Shown here piece after piece: positions 12,860 to 23,366 of a stretch of DNA of 64,000 nt (positions are counted from its first letter, which is position 1; every line of letters starts with the position of its first letter). This DNA comes from Adenophora triphylla var. japonica. Its lineage: Eukaryota > Streptophyta > Magnoliopsida > Asterales > Campanulaceae. The notes beneath the pieces are model-generated. The model saw nothing but the letters and a program-made list of their open reading frames with translations, had not been told where the DNA came from and did no database searches. The stretch is taken from the NCBI GenBank assembly GCA_022495995.1, contig JAFEMH010007501.1, forward strand, positions 23,360-87,359, read 5' to 3'. Both the position numbers and the translations under genes were made by a program.

Positions 12860-13200
12860 AGTTCAATTCAGTATTAAAAAAAAATTAATAAAATTCGGAA
12901 TTACCAATACCGGATTACATTAGGAGCGATCGCCCCCATAAAACGCGCGATCGCTCTCTATTTATTCCAGAAAATATTAATTTACTAATTTAATCAATTT
13001 TTAAAATAAAAAGGGAATCCGGAATTGGTAATGCCGGAATACATTGGGAGCGATCGCTCCATACTATAGGCGTGATCGCTCCCTATTAACAGAAATATTA
13101 TTTTATTAAATTCAGTTTTGAAAAAAAAAAAAAACCAAAATACGGAATTGGTAATTCCGGAATGCATTAATCCGGAATTACCAATTCCGAATTTGGTTGA
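12860..13200. repeat. Palindrome cluster (GCGATCGC and CCGGAATT words)
   Basis: Two GAGCGATCGC..CGCGATCGCTC-type pairs lie at 12923-12957 and 13048-13082, and three pairs of CGGAATT(G)GTAATTCCGG-type words at 12895-12915, 13018-13042 and 13143-13190. They lie in the presumed subterminal region of the minus-strand MULE fragment. There is no coding sequence. Confidence 0.7.
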
Positions 13201-13829
13201 AAAGTGTAACTTTGGTACTTAAAGTTTTAATAATGTTATTTTCGTAAATAAATTTTTTAAAAAGTAATATTTTGGAAAAAAAATTGATTGTCTTACTTTA
13301 GTTTAATTGAAGCAAGGACTACGCGGATCTATCCCTTTGATTTCTTTTTCTTTTTCTTTTTACCAGTATAAATATTTTAATTTTTTAGAGTTATTTTGTT
13401 TAAATTTTTAATGAATTTGTTCCTTGGCAAGTCCTTTTTCTTTGCCATTTTGTCAATTTTTCCTTATAGTAGTGACCCAGCGAAATGATTACAATAATCT
13501 ATCTATATCTATATTGATTTAACCCAATCCAGTAATTAGTGTTTCAACAAGCCAAACAGCTTTAAGAATTAAATCCACAGACAAGATGCAAAAGCAATCT
13601 ATTTTTTATTAAAAAAAAATGTTATTTTTGAATTATAATTTTAGGGTTATTTTATAGCACTCATAAAACTTAAAAAATAAGAAATAAAGTACTAAAATAA
13701 TGTCTAACCTATAAGGTAACCTAGTAGAAATCTAAAATTAATAAATCAAGTTTAAATCTACTCTAAAACATTTTATAATCATCCTACTAAATTTAATTGT
13801 GAAAATACTATAAAAAATATAAAAATATA
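13201..13829. other. AT-rich non-coding stretch
   Basis: No gene or clear repeat. The AAAAAGTAATATTTTGG...AAAATTGATTG tract near 13260-13293 could be the decayed outer end of the MULE. Confidence 0.4.
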
Positions 13830-14102
13830 CCCCCTCTGTCCCGCTACAAATCACACAGTTACTGTTTGCACGCGAATTAAGGAGAAAGTTAGTGAAGTAA
13901 GTGTTGTGAGTATGAAAAGTGAGGTAGGAGAGAGAAAGTGAAATAAAAAATAGTGAGTTAATTGGTGTTGTGAATATAAAAGTAAAGTAAGAGAGAGAAT
14001 TAGTGGGTGAAATAGTAAAATTTTTTTACCATTTTAGAAAGTGTGTAATTTATAGCGGGACGCCCAATAAAAAAAATGTAATTTGTAGCGAGACGAAGAG
14101 AG
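13830..14102. mobile_element. Stowaway-like MITE (older copy)
   Basis: Degenerate inverted ends CCCCCTCTGTCCCGCTACAA / TTGTAGCGAGACGAAGAGAG are flanked by TA. The interior carries the AGAGAGAATTAGTGGGTG motif in the orientation opposite to the 8049 copy. Confidence 0.75.
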
Positions 14103-14733
14103 TATAATATTTTGCGCTACATCAACTATCAACTAGTTGGTTTACTGATTGATTTGAAACTTCTACTGCCAAAGTCAAATGTAACTTGCTTCACTGCAGA
14201 GATCTGTAAAGCTAAGATAACGAAGGAGATATAATTGAGCTCAAAAAGTGATCGCCAGGTCCCACATATTGCCTATCAATCTCGGAATCGGTGGACATTA
14301 GAGCATCTTTACTCATAAAACTTCATCCCATCCCTTTCTCCTCCACCTCAGCTCCACGTCATCAGTTTCTCTCTACACAACTCCAAACAATTTTATCTCC
14401 ATTCATGACAAAAGTCATCAGTTTCTCTCTCCTACTTTTTATTAATAATGATAGATTTTTTCAATATTTTTGTATTTTTATTATCTTTTATATGTTGATT
14501 GTAATTTTTGTAAAAAAAAAAAAAAATAATTTCAAATTATGACACGTGTCACCCTCTAATTGGCAAAAAAAAAAAAAAAGCTTCAACGCCGTGAACCGCG
14601 TCGTCTGGCAACTCCATTTTGTTAAAAGTCATGCATGACTTTTAATTATGTCATGGTTGGGACAAAAAATTCATGCCACGAGTGCCACGGAGGATTATGA
14701 CTTTAACAAAAGTCATTGATGCAATTGCCCTTA
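14103..14733. other. Non-coding stretch, possible decayed MITE
   Basis: AT-rich DNA with poly-A runs at 14513-14526 and 14565-14579. A GAGCATCTTTACTCA motif at 14302 resembles PIF/Harbinger termini, but I cannot pair it convincingly. Confidence 0.35.
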
Positions 14734-14943
14734 GGGCAACTCCAACAGGAGGAGTTAGCAAAAGGTACCAAAATTAAATTTTGGTATCTTTCACACACTA
14801 TTCATAGGGTATCAAATTTACATCTCCAATGGAGAGAGTTAATTTAAGATATCAAAATCAAATTTTGATATATTTCAAAAATTTTAACTAATTAAATATT
14901 TTTAATAATTTTATATGAATGATTATTTTATTATTATTATTAA

Positions 14944-15028
<85 letters not shown>

Positions 15029-15063
15029 TTATTATTATTATTATTATTATTATATTATTATTA

Positions 15064-15097
<34 letters not shown>

Positions 15098-15106
15098 TTA
15101 TTATTA

Positions 15107-15189
<83 letters not shown>

Positions 15190-15287
15190 TTAACTAATTA
15201 AATATTTTTAATAATTACACATGAATGATTATTTTATTATTATTATTAATTTATTATTATTATTATTTTATTATTATTTTATTATTA

Positions 15288-15327
<40 letters not shown>

Positions 15328-15502
15328 TTATTATTATTATTATTATTTTATTATTATTATTATTATTTTATTATTATTATTTTAACTAATTAAATATTTT
15401 TAATAATTGCATATGAATGATTATTTTATTATTATTATTATTAATTATTATTATTATTATTATTTTCTTATTATTATTATTAATTTATTATTATTATTAT
15501 TA

Positions 15503-15533
<31 letters not shown>

Positions 15534-15593
15534 TTATTATTGTTATTATTATTATTATTAATTATTTTATTATTATTATTATTTTATTATTAA

Positions 15594-15628
<35 letters not shown>

Positions 15629-15915
15629 TTATTATTATTATTATTATTTTATTATTATTATTAATTTTTTATTATTATTATTATTATTTTATTATTATTA
15701 TTATTAGCCCTTTTTTTGTTAAAGACCAAAAATATAAATAATACAAATATTAAAAATAATACAAATAACACAAAGAGAGTTAGCCAAGGTACCAAATTTG
15801 GTACCTTCACTAACTCTCTTTCAAATTTTGGTACCCCAAGTTTACCCTATTGGAGATGCTAACTCCTTTGAAAGGTATCAAAATTTGATTTTGGTACCTC
15901 CCATTGGAGTTGCCC
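14734..15915. mobile_element. PIF/Harbinger-type non-autonomous element filled by a microsatellite
   Basis: Inverted ends GGGCAACTCCAACAGGAG / CTCCCATTGGAGTTGCCC are flanked by TTA on both sides (14731-14733, 15916-15918), the 3-bp TWA duplication of PIF/Harbinger. Subterminal GGTACCAAAATT / AATTTTGATACC-type repeats extend the inverted region. The middle is almost wholly TTA repeat. Confidence 0.85.
14930..15708. repeat. (TTA)n/(ATT)n microsatellite, about 780 bp
   Basis: Three long ATT arrays are separated by two near-identical 45-bp spacers (TTTTAACTAATTAAATATTTTTAATAATT..ATATGAATGATTATTTT type), so a spacer-plus-array unit is itself repeated three times. The long Ile/Leu/Tyr frames it opens are artefacts. 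Confidence 0.97.
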
Positions 15916-15918
15916 TTA

Positions 15919-16025
15919 ATTCTGGATCACCAGGTACCGGTTCCTCAATATGCTGACGAAGGTAAATCGCAGGATGTGTTGTGTATCATATACTATTAAC
16001 ATCAATGATCAAACAATACATAATT
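15919..16025. other. Spacer between two elements
   Basis: About 100 bp with no feature except the left 9-bp TSD (16017-16025) of the next element. Confidence 0.6.
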
Positions 16026-16502
16026 GGGAATTTGTCCCATAATAAGTTACTTTTGGAAAAATCACTTTTTACTAAGTTTTTCATTGTATTAAAATGTTTC
16101 ATAAGTTCTCATGTTGTATTATGTATAATACAACATTTAGTTATGCAGTAGTTTAAAATCATAATACTGCATCCGCACCACCGCCTCCGCCACAGCCCAG
16201 CTCCGCCGCCGCCGTCTGCTATCGCCGCATGACAGATTCCGGTCAATTTTCGTCTAAATCCGGTCAATTTTCACCGGAATTCTGCAATTTTGACCGAAAT
16301 CCGGCCTCCGATCGCCGGAGGTCGGAATTTGGTCGCCGGTCCATGGGCTTCGGACTTCGGTCACCGGTGGCCGCCGAAATGCAGTATTATGGTCTTAATT
16401 GATGTTGTATTTTCGAAACATAATACAACATCATAATACAACACGGGGAAGGAACTTATCGGGCATTATGAAACTTTTTTAGAACTTATCGGACATAGTC
16501 CC
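16026..16502. mobile_element. MULE-type MITE with GC-rich core
   Basis: A perfect 9-bp duplication TACATAATT flanks it (16017-16025 and 16503-16511). The ends GGGAATTTGTCCCATAATAA / inverted GGGACTATGTCCGATAAG form a degenerate TIR. Inside, TGTTGTATTATG-type repeats bracket a GC-rich, codon-like core (about 16165-16380: CCGCCGCC..., CCGGTCAATTTTC, GGTCGCCGG). The core may be a captured exon, but no reading frame is convincing. Confidence 0.8.
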
Positions 16503-16969
16503 TACATAATTATTAGAACCGATGATGATAATGTCATTCAAGCATATAAACGATTCGACGTTGAATTAGTTGTGGCTCAAAGAGTAGTGCAGAAAATGAT
16601 AGTCCCTCCAAATGAATCTAAAAAACCTAATACGGTACGGAGGTAGTACAAAACTTCACGACCAAAGTAATTGTATTCGTGAACAAATTATCGATCATGA
16701 CCATCATGACCAGAGCTTAGGGCATGCATCATGGGAAATTAATCTATAAAACCTAATATGGATTGATTTTACATTTATCCGTTGCACAAACAATGTTGGG
16801 AAGATGTAAAATCCAGAAGTTTAAACGGAAGAACATTATTGGTGGTGTAATTCATTTAAGGCTTATAACTCCAAATATTTCGGTTACAACTCACACATAT
16901 CCTTATAACCTACTCCCCTTTGAACAAATATAGATTCAATTAAAGATATCCATAACCCAATTTGCAGCC
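16503..16969. promoter_or_regulatory. Upstream region of the S1-like gene
   Basis: About 460 bp between the MITE and the ATG, with no coding sequence. I see no convincing TATA box. Confidence 0.35.
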
Positions 16970-17365
16970 ATGTTGGTCCAAGAATTCAGCATTACAATCC
17001 TCTTAATATTCTTGTTTTTCGCATCATTAAAATCAGCCAAATCTGATACTCTAGTGGTCGCAAATTTACGTACATTTGAACAACCATCTCTTGTTAAGGT
17101 AACTTGCAGGTCTAATATTCGATCCGTGACCAGAACAATTGGCAGAAACGAAATAGTCAAGATAGATGTGCCTCGTGATTCGTCAGGATCGACATTTTGC
17201 AAAGGAGATTTTGGTCTGAAATCTGTCACGTTGTATGTTGAAAGCAAGGACCACGAACGATGCAAGGAGGATTGTTCCATTGTTCTTACTGATAGAGGTT
17301 ATTTCCGCTTTGATTCTGTAAACAACGATTGGCTTTTTATTAAGCCCACCATTTGGCTTCCATAG
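16970..17365 (+). CDS. Self-incompatibility protein S1 family (SPH) secreted protein
   Basis: A single intron-less exon encodes 131 residues. Residues 1-24 (MLVQEFSITILLIFLFFASL...) form a typical signal peptide with a hydrophobic core, so the mature protein is about 107 residues and should be secreted. The mature part has the S1-family layout: an early beta strand (LVVANLR), VTCRSN with Cys46, FCKGDFG with Cys77, and the diagnostic C-terminal pair in ESKDHERCKEDCSIVLTDRGYFRF (Cys98, Cys102). Size and cysteine pattern fit SPH proteins, small cell-to-cell signalling proteins; the founder, poppy S1, is the pistil determinant of self-incompatibility, while most family members have no known role. 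The ATG chosen is the only one that gives the signal peptide. It lies about 460 bp from a MULE MITE. The family is confident; the specific role is unknown. Confidence 0.85.
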   Translation: MLVQEFSITILLIFLFFASLKSAKSDTLVVANLRTFEQPSLVKVTCRSNIRSVTRTIGRNEIVKIDVPRDSSGSTFCKGDFGLKSVTLYVESKDHERCKEDCSIVLTDRGYFRFDSVNNDWLFIKPTIWLP

Positions 17366-18440
17366 TACTATTAATTAGTTCATCCATGAAGGCATGAACT
17401 CAATCAACATCATCATTCTAGTCCATATATCCATTTTTTATTTTTTTTTGGGAGGGGGGGGGGGTTATTTTCCCGATCCCGGGTACCGGTAAACTTAAAT
17501 GAATTTATGATTTTGGTATGCTTGTGTGGTGCTTTCTTTCTTGGGCCAATTCCTCTGAAACTCCTATTTCGAGATTCATCTAAAATTTCACAGACATCCC
17601 TAGCATTTTTATAACTGACTTATAAGATTATTCCATTACTTATAAGTGACTTATAAGACTTTTTCATCTCTTATAATTGACTTATAAAACACTTTAAAAA
17701 AAAATTCAAAAATTTCAATAGTAACAACAAATTAATCTCATAATTTACACATTACAACTCTTATGGCTGAATTATAAGACCAACTTGTCTCTTATAACTA
17801 ATTTGTCTCTTTTAATTGACTTATAAGACAATAAATTTCAACCAAAAAATCAAAAAATTCAATAATAACGACGATTTAATCTCAAAATTTAAACATTACA
17901 ACTTTTATAGCTTAATTATAAGACCAAATAACCTCTTATAATTGACTTATAAGAAAAAAATAAAAAACTAGTTCGCCTAATCGCCTCTTATAATTAAAGT
18001 ATAAAAGTCAATTTTTTCACTTTTTTTCACAAAAATAAAATAAAAATTCTAATATTTTATTAATGTTGACTCTTATATTCGGTCAAACAACAATTAGTTA
18101 TTATAACTAACTTATAATACTACTTCATTTCTTGCAAGTAGCTTATAAAACTAATTTGTCTCTTATATTGACTTAGCTCGAATGGAGAACGGTCCAAATT
18201 GGGATACTTACACAATGGTGGTGACATAGTTTTTCTTATAAAACAACCACAATCCTTTACGTTTGATGCTACAGGATGTACTGAATCATAAAAAATTCTG
18301 CCAGTTGTGATGAAAATAACATTAATCAGTCGGTAGAGAAAAAATACACAACCAACTCAGTTATATTAGAGTGACATGACATTTTGTCTAAAATTGTGTC
18401 AAAGAATCCTCTTACAAGTGACTCGTACTACTGAATAATA
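17366..18440. repeat. CTTATAAG-rich low-complexity region
   Basis: From about 17600 to 18180 the words ACTTATAAG, CTTATAATTGACTTATAAGA and variants recur more than a dozen times with irregular spacing, many being palindromic. A poly-G run lies at 17453-17463. No gene is visible. It may be a decayed element or a divergent tandem repeat. Confidence 0.55.
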
Positions 18441-18733
18441 CTCCCTCCGTTTCGGTTTCGGCCGAAGTGTCCGAAAAGGACAATTGCACGAGAATTAAGA
18501 AAAGTGATGTAAGAAAGAGAAAAGTTTAAATGTTGTGAGTATGAAAAATTAAATAAGAAAGAGAATGAATGGGAGGAATAGTTAGGAGAGAAAATGTTGT
18601 GAGTGTAAAAGTAAAGTAGGAGAGAGAATGAGTGGGTGAAATAGTGAAAAAACTTTCCTTTCTTGGGTATGAGACATTTTAAATGGGACACCCAAAATAA
18701 AAAGTTGGGACATTTCGACCGGGACGGAGGGAG
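18441..18733. mobile_element. Stowaway-like MITE
   Basis: Ends CTCCCTCCGTTTCGG... / ...CGACCGGGACGGAGGGAG are flanked by TA, with internal GAGAGAATGAGTGGG motifs. Confidence 0.85.
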
Positions 18734-18828
18734 TATATGACTCTACCTTCTTCATCAAATTGAAAACCTATTTCGGCCGGGACGGAGGGAGTATATGACT
18801 CTACCTTCTTCATCAAATTGAAAACCTA
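18713..18828 (+). repeat. Tandem duplication (2 x 58 bp) over a MITE end
   Basis: The right MITE end plus the flanking TATATGACTCTACCTTCTTC... segment is repeated exactly with a 58-bp period, giving a second, isolated GGGACGGAGGGAG terminus at 18779-18791. Confidence 0.9.
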
Positions 18829-19909
18829 CAAAACACATTAGAAAATTAAATATTGAAATAGGCACCAAGCACACTAATGAGAAAAAGAGAAAAAATGTAA
18901 AATTATAGAACAAAAAATAACCCAATTTAATTTGCTTCATTCTCCTATAATAAAGACATAATAGGAAGATTTGAATGGAGGTCTGTAGCTTGAAAATTGA
19001 AATGCAGGTCACGAAATATGAGAGCATACCTTTTCATCTTCAAATTTATCTGATATTAACTTTAAATGCTTTAAATTACTATCCCCTATTTATGGGTGAT
19101 GTAATTTTATTTTATTAGTTAAATTTAAATTTTAATTTGATATTGACTTTAACTTATTTGAAATTACTATCCCCTATTTATTTGATAATAGTATTTTACT
19201 TATTAGTTAAATTTCAATCTGATCTTTTTATCAGTTAAATTGCATTTAAAATTTGATTTGATATTAACTTTAACTTACTTGAAATTATTATCCCCTATTA
19301 ATTCACCACATTATATGGTTTAATTTAAAACATGGAAACAACTTTAGATTCGAATTTCATCAATTTAAAATTTGAAATAGTTTTGTGTAACAACTCATAT
19401 TTATCTAAACGTGTAATTATTAATCCAAAATTAACCAAAAACAAATGATCCGTATATCTCAGTCACGGGATTGGGATTTGGGATCAGCATTTTCCTATAC
19501 CTATTTGGGATCAGCATTTTCTTATACCTATTTTCTTATACCTATTTGTTACTCATAAAAGCACAAATTTGTTACAACTTTGGATTAAAATTCGGGTGAA
19601 TCTCCTTAAAATCTGGCATGTAATTTGGGATTAAATCTGGTTGGGAATAAATCTAGTGAAATGTAAACTGAAAACACTTGTCATTAACCAATTTATCAAT
19701 TAATTTAAATTATAATTTAAAATATTTTATCGTTATTTATTTTTAAAAGAAAATAAAAAGATATTTTATCCCAATATTTTTTAAATTGATAAGCTTTGAC
19801 ATGATTTATTACTGATAATTGTTTTGATAATTGACTTTTAAATTTTGAATGGATATAATTTTTTTAAGTTGTGTGCACGTAAAGAAGATGAGTAGGGTTT
19901 ATGGTGGTG
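18829..19909. repeat. AT-rich non-coding DNA with short tandem repeats
   Basis: About 90-bp units carrying AAATTACTATCCCCTATTTAT and TTGATATTGACTTTAACTTA recur three times between 19047 and 19310. A 30-bp GGGATCAGCATTTTC(C/T)TATACC unit repeats at 19490-19550. No gene is visible. Confidence 0.6.
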
Positions 19910-20267
19910 GGGAATAGAGAATTTTTTCTCAAATAATCATTTTTTACTTTTTTATTTATCAAAATGACTCACTGTTCAAACTATTGCCCAAAATGTCCAT
20001 TTTTTTGAAAATCGCTACACCGTGTAGCGAGTTTGACTTGGGTCTGGTCAAAACTCGCTACACCGTGTAGCGAGTTTAGGATAATTAAGTTTTGCCATTT
20101 GGAAATTAATTAGGGCATTTAATTAACCTAAACTCGCTACACCGTGTAGCGAGTTTGGCCAAACCTAATTAAACTCGCTACACGGTGTAGCGAGTTTGAT
20201 TTGGATCCGGAATCCCTTTTTTTCTTATTTTATTTAATTCTTCTCTTCTCTTCTTTCTTTCTTTCTA

Positions 20268-20322
<55 letters not shown>

Positions 20323-20406
20323 TATATATAAAATAATAAATTAGAAAGAGGAAGTCCCTTTAAAAGTCCTCTCACTAAGAGAGGTCCCAAAGGAACTTGG
20401 AAAACA

Positions 20407-20589
20407 ATGAAGATAAATCATCTATTTATAGTAGAAGAAAGATTTGAAAAATGTAGGATACATCTATGTGAAAAACACAAAAAACATTTGAATTTAGAGA
20501 TGGTGGAAAAAATAAAATTTCATTTGCCTCCAAAAATTTCATTTGCACCCCTCATGAATTTTTTGGAGGCAAATGAAATTTTTCCTTAA
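20407..20589 (+). other. 60-codon frame in left MULE arm (mirrored copy at 21571-21753)
   Basis: The frame starts MKINHLFIVEERFEKCRIHL. Its minus-strand counterpart in the right arm (21571-21753) starts MKMNHLFIVEERFEKCRIHL and differs at about seven residues with no indel or stop. It may simply reflect arm homology; coding is unproven. Confidence 0.25.
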
Positions 20590-20879
20590 ATCAATTACTT
20601 CTCTTGGGTCTTTTACTTGTTTCATTTTTATGTGAAAGTCTCATGAAATTTTTGACTAGTAATATATGTGATTTAATTGTCTTAATAATGAAAACTTAAA
20701 AAATATTGTATTTAATTTTTCAATTTTTACACTTTTATGAATAATGATTTAGGGTGAGGGGGCGTATGAAATTATTTCTACATATTTCTCATACTCTATT
20801 ATGATCCAAATTAGTACTTTTTTCAAATATCTATTATGCTACAAGTAATCATTATAATAAATATGCAAGAGCTAGTGAA

Positions 20880-21330
20880 GAGTGCGTCTGGGGAGAAACG
20901 CGTTTCTCCGTCGCGTATGGAGAAACGGGGCTTATTATGTCGCGCGACGTAAGTAGCCAGTTTCTGGATATCCTTTACAAAGCTTCTGGATATCCAGAAG
21001 CTTTGAAATGGATATCCAGAAGCTGTAAAGCGATATCCGAAACCAAGTATTTTTCCGGATATCCTTTACAAAGCTTCGATATCCGAGGCATTGAATATGG
21101 ATATCCGGAAAGCTTTGTAAAGATATCCGAAAAAAATTTGGTTTCTGGATATCCTTTACAAAGCTTCTGGATATCCATTTCAAAGCTTCTGGATATCCTT
21201 TCCAAAGCTTCTGGATATCCAGAAGCTGAGGAAGTGATATCCAGTTTTTGTGGCTAGGTATGTCGCGCGACATAACAAGCCCCGTTTCTCCATAAGCGAC
21301 GGAGAAACGCGTTTCTCCCCAAATTTTGTG
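20880..21330. mobile_element. Palindrome-rich element, copy 1 (nested in foldback MULE)
   Basis: The 451-bp insertion is flanked by the perfect 9-bp duplication GCTAGTGAA (20871-20879, 21331-21339). Near both ends lies GGAGAAACGCGTTTCTCC, itself a perfect palindrome, followed inward by GTCGCG, GGAGAAACGGGGCTT and TGTCGCGCGACRTA; this outer 60 bp is repeated inverted at the right end. The core is a run of about ten GGATATCC/GATATCC words joined by AAGCTTCTG / CAGAAGCTT. No gene is visible. A second copy lies at 55088-55622. Confidence 0.85.
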
Positions 21331-21841
21331 GCTAGTGAATTATTCCTTCCGTCTCAGAAAGAAGTAGAAAGAAAGTTAATTCAATTTTAATTTAAATTTA
21401 GTGGTAAGGTTAATTGAATTTTTCCAAAAAAAAAAATTGAAAAATTAAATACAATATTTTTTAAGTTTTCATTATTAAGATAATTAAATCACGTATATTA
21501 CTAATCAAAAATTTCATGAGACTTTCACATAAAAATGGAACAAGTAAAAGGTTCAAGAGAAGTAATTGATTTAAGGAAAAAATTCATTTGCCTCCAAAAA
21601 ATTCATGAGGAGTGCAAATGAAATTTTTGGAGGAAAATGAAATTTTATTTTTCCCACCATCTCTAAATTTAAATATTTTTTGTGTTTTTCACATAAATGT
21701 ATCCTACATTTTTCAAATCTTTCTTCTACTATAAATAGATGATTCATCTTCATTGTTTTTCAAGTTCCTTTGGTACCTCTCTTAGTGAGGGGACTTTTAA
21801 AGGAACTTTCTCTTTCTAATTTATTATTTTATATATATATA

Positions 21842-21947
<106 letters not shown>

Positions 21948-22189
21948 TATAGAAAGAAAGAAAGAAAGAAGGAAGAGAAGAATTAAATAAAAAAAGGGAT
22001 TCCAAACTCGCTACACCGTGTAGCGAGTTTAATTAGGTTTGACCAAACTCGCTACACGAACTTAATTACCCTAAACTCGCTACACGGTGTAGCGATTTTC
22101 AAAAAAATGGACACTCTGAGCAATAGTTTGAACAGTGAATCATTTTGATAAATAAAAAAGAATTATTTGAGAAAAAATTCGGGAATAGA

Positions 22190-22703
22190 TAAAAAAGTAA
22201 AAAAGTTTTTATCTTTTCGACTTCAGGAGAGGATAAGAGAAGGATCACAGCTTATGAGAAGCGGTCGGTTGCTGCAGAAATTTATGGTTGATGCATATGT
22301 TATGATGGATACACAGAGGCTTCAATGGATACGTTATAATCAGCCTACTCTTCGGATGGAAACTTATAAAAATCTGTCGGATGCATCGGTAAGGGGAGAT
22401 ACCGGCGAAGCATTTGGGAGACGAGTTATATTGCCATCCTCTTATACCGGCGAGCAGCGGTGGATGACTCAAAATTATCAGGATTTTCTCGCTATATGTA
22501 AATGGACTGGGTATCCGTCACTTTTCATAACATTTACGTGTAATCTTAAATGGCCGGAGATTACGAGATTCTGTAAAAAATATGGCATTAGGCCTGAGGA
22601 TAGGCCTGATGTATTAAGCAGGGTATTTAGAATGAAGCTTAATCAGATGATTGCAAATTTCAAGGAAGGCAAAGTATTTGGCACCCCAAAATCAAGTAAG
22701 TAA
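22190..22703 (+). pseudogene. Helitron Rep N-terminal domain
   Basis: The translated frame contains LMRSGRLLQKFMVDAYV, NLSDASVRGDTGEAFGRRVI, LPSSYTGEQRWMTQNYQD and GYPSLFITFTCNLKWPEITR, the characteristic order of the Helitron-like N domain found upstream of the HUH endonuclease. The frame stops after FGTPKSSK, before the HUH motif, so no nuclease could be made. The foldback MULE inserted just upstream. Confidence 0.85.
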
Positions 22704-22980
22704 AAAAAAATTATTTGCAAAGCAGTAAGTACTCCTCCATTCTTATCTATTTTACTTGCTAGAATGAATGCGTTAGATCATCACAAATATGCTGGGAGCT
22801 CTCTTTTAATGATTAAGCTTTTAATGAGTTAGTAGTTTTACACGGTCTTATAAATTTTTTATGCACAATAAAACAAGTGCAGAATGAATCTTTTTATTTT
22901 ATTTTGTATGTTGTTAACAAAGATGTAAACTGAGATTAATAAAAGAATCATTTTGCAGTCAATTTGATTTTCATTCAAAT

Positions 22981-23366
22981 TTAAAGTTTGGTTTTTGTTA
23001 TGGTGAAGGAGAGAGGGTGAGATGGGCCAGGATTTTGGTGCAATAATCCCAATGAAGTGCCATAGTTAAATTCATTACCAAGTAATCTCTGAGAGTACGT
23101 ATTTGGATGGACTAACGGAGGAGGCTGAGGGCGAGGAATATTATTACCTAACTCGGATATTCTTTCTGGGAAATTAAGCTTTGCTTTGTTTCCTTTAAAC
23201 CCTAAGGCAGCTTCATCATAAGCAATTGCTGCTGCCTCCGCTGTCTCAAATGTGCCTAACCAAACTCTTGCTGCCTTCTTTGGGTCACGTATTTCAGCTG
23301 ACCATTTTCCCCACGGTCTTTGCCTTACCCCTCTGTAGTGTGTTCTAACTCTCAGCTGCTCTTTAC
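22981..23366 (-). pseudogene. ERF (AP2 domain) terminal exon, likely captured or stranded
   Basis: On the minus strand an open frame of about 128 codons contains a full AP2/ERF domain: [40 protein letters not shown], then [20 protein letters not shown]. The YRG and WLG signatures and the DNA-contacting Arg/Trp residues are present; one usual Arg before FKG is Gly. It begins at a good acceptor (TTGTAATCTGTTAG|GT) and ends with TAA at 22981-22983, so it looks like the last exon of a two-exon ERF gene. No matching first exon with the right phase is visible before the Helitron helicase begins at 23980. ERFs bind GCC-box/DRE promoters. Helitron capture is the simplest explanation; a genuine gene with an unrecognised exon 1 is possible. 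Confidence 0.75.

Noticed and set aside
14915..15664. Ile/Leu/Tyr homopolymer-like reading frames
   Set aside because: Translation of the TTA microsatellite, not protein.
18428..18691. ORFs such as SHSFSFLFNFSYSQHLNF (also near 48390, 57370 and 58938)
   Set aside because: The same peptide recurs because it is the translation of the shared interior of Stowaway MITEs.
20935..21273. ORFs rich in GYPEA/DIQKLCKGYPE repeats on both strands
   Set aside because: They arise from GGATATCC/CTTTACAAAGCTTCTG palindromes and are open on both strands for that reason.
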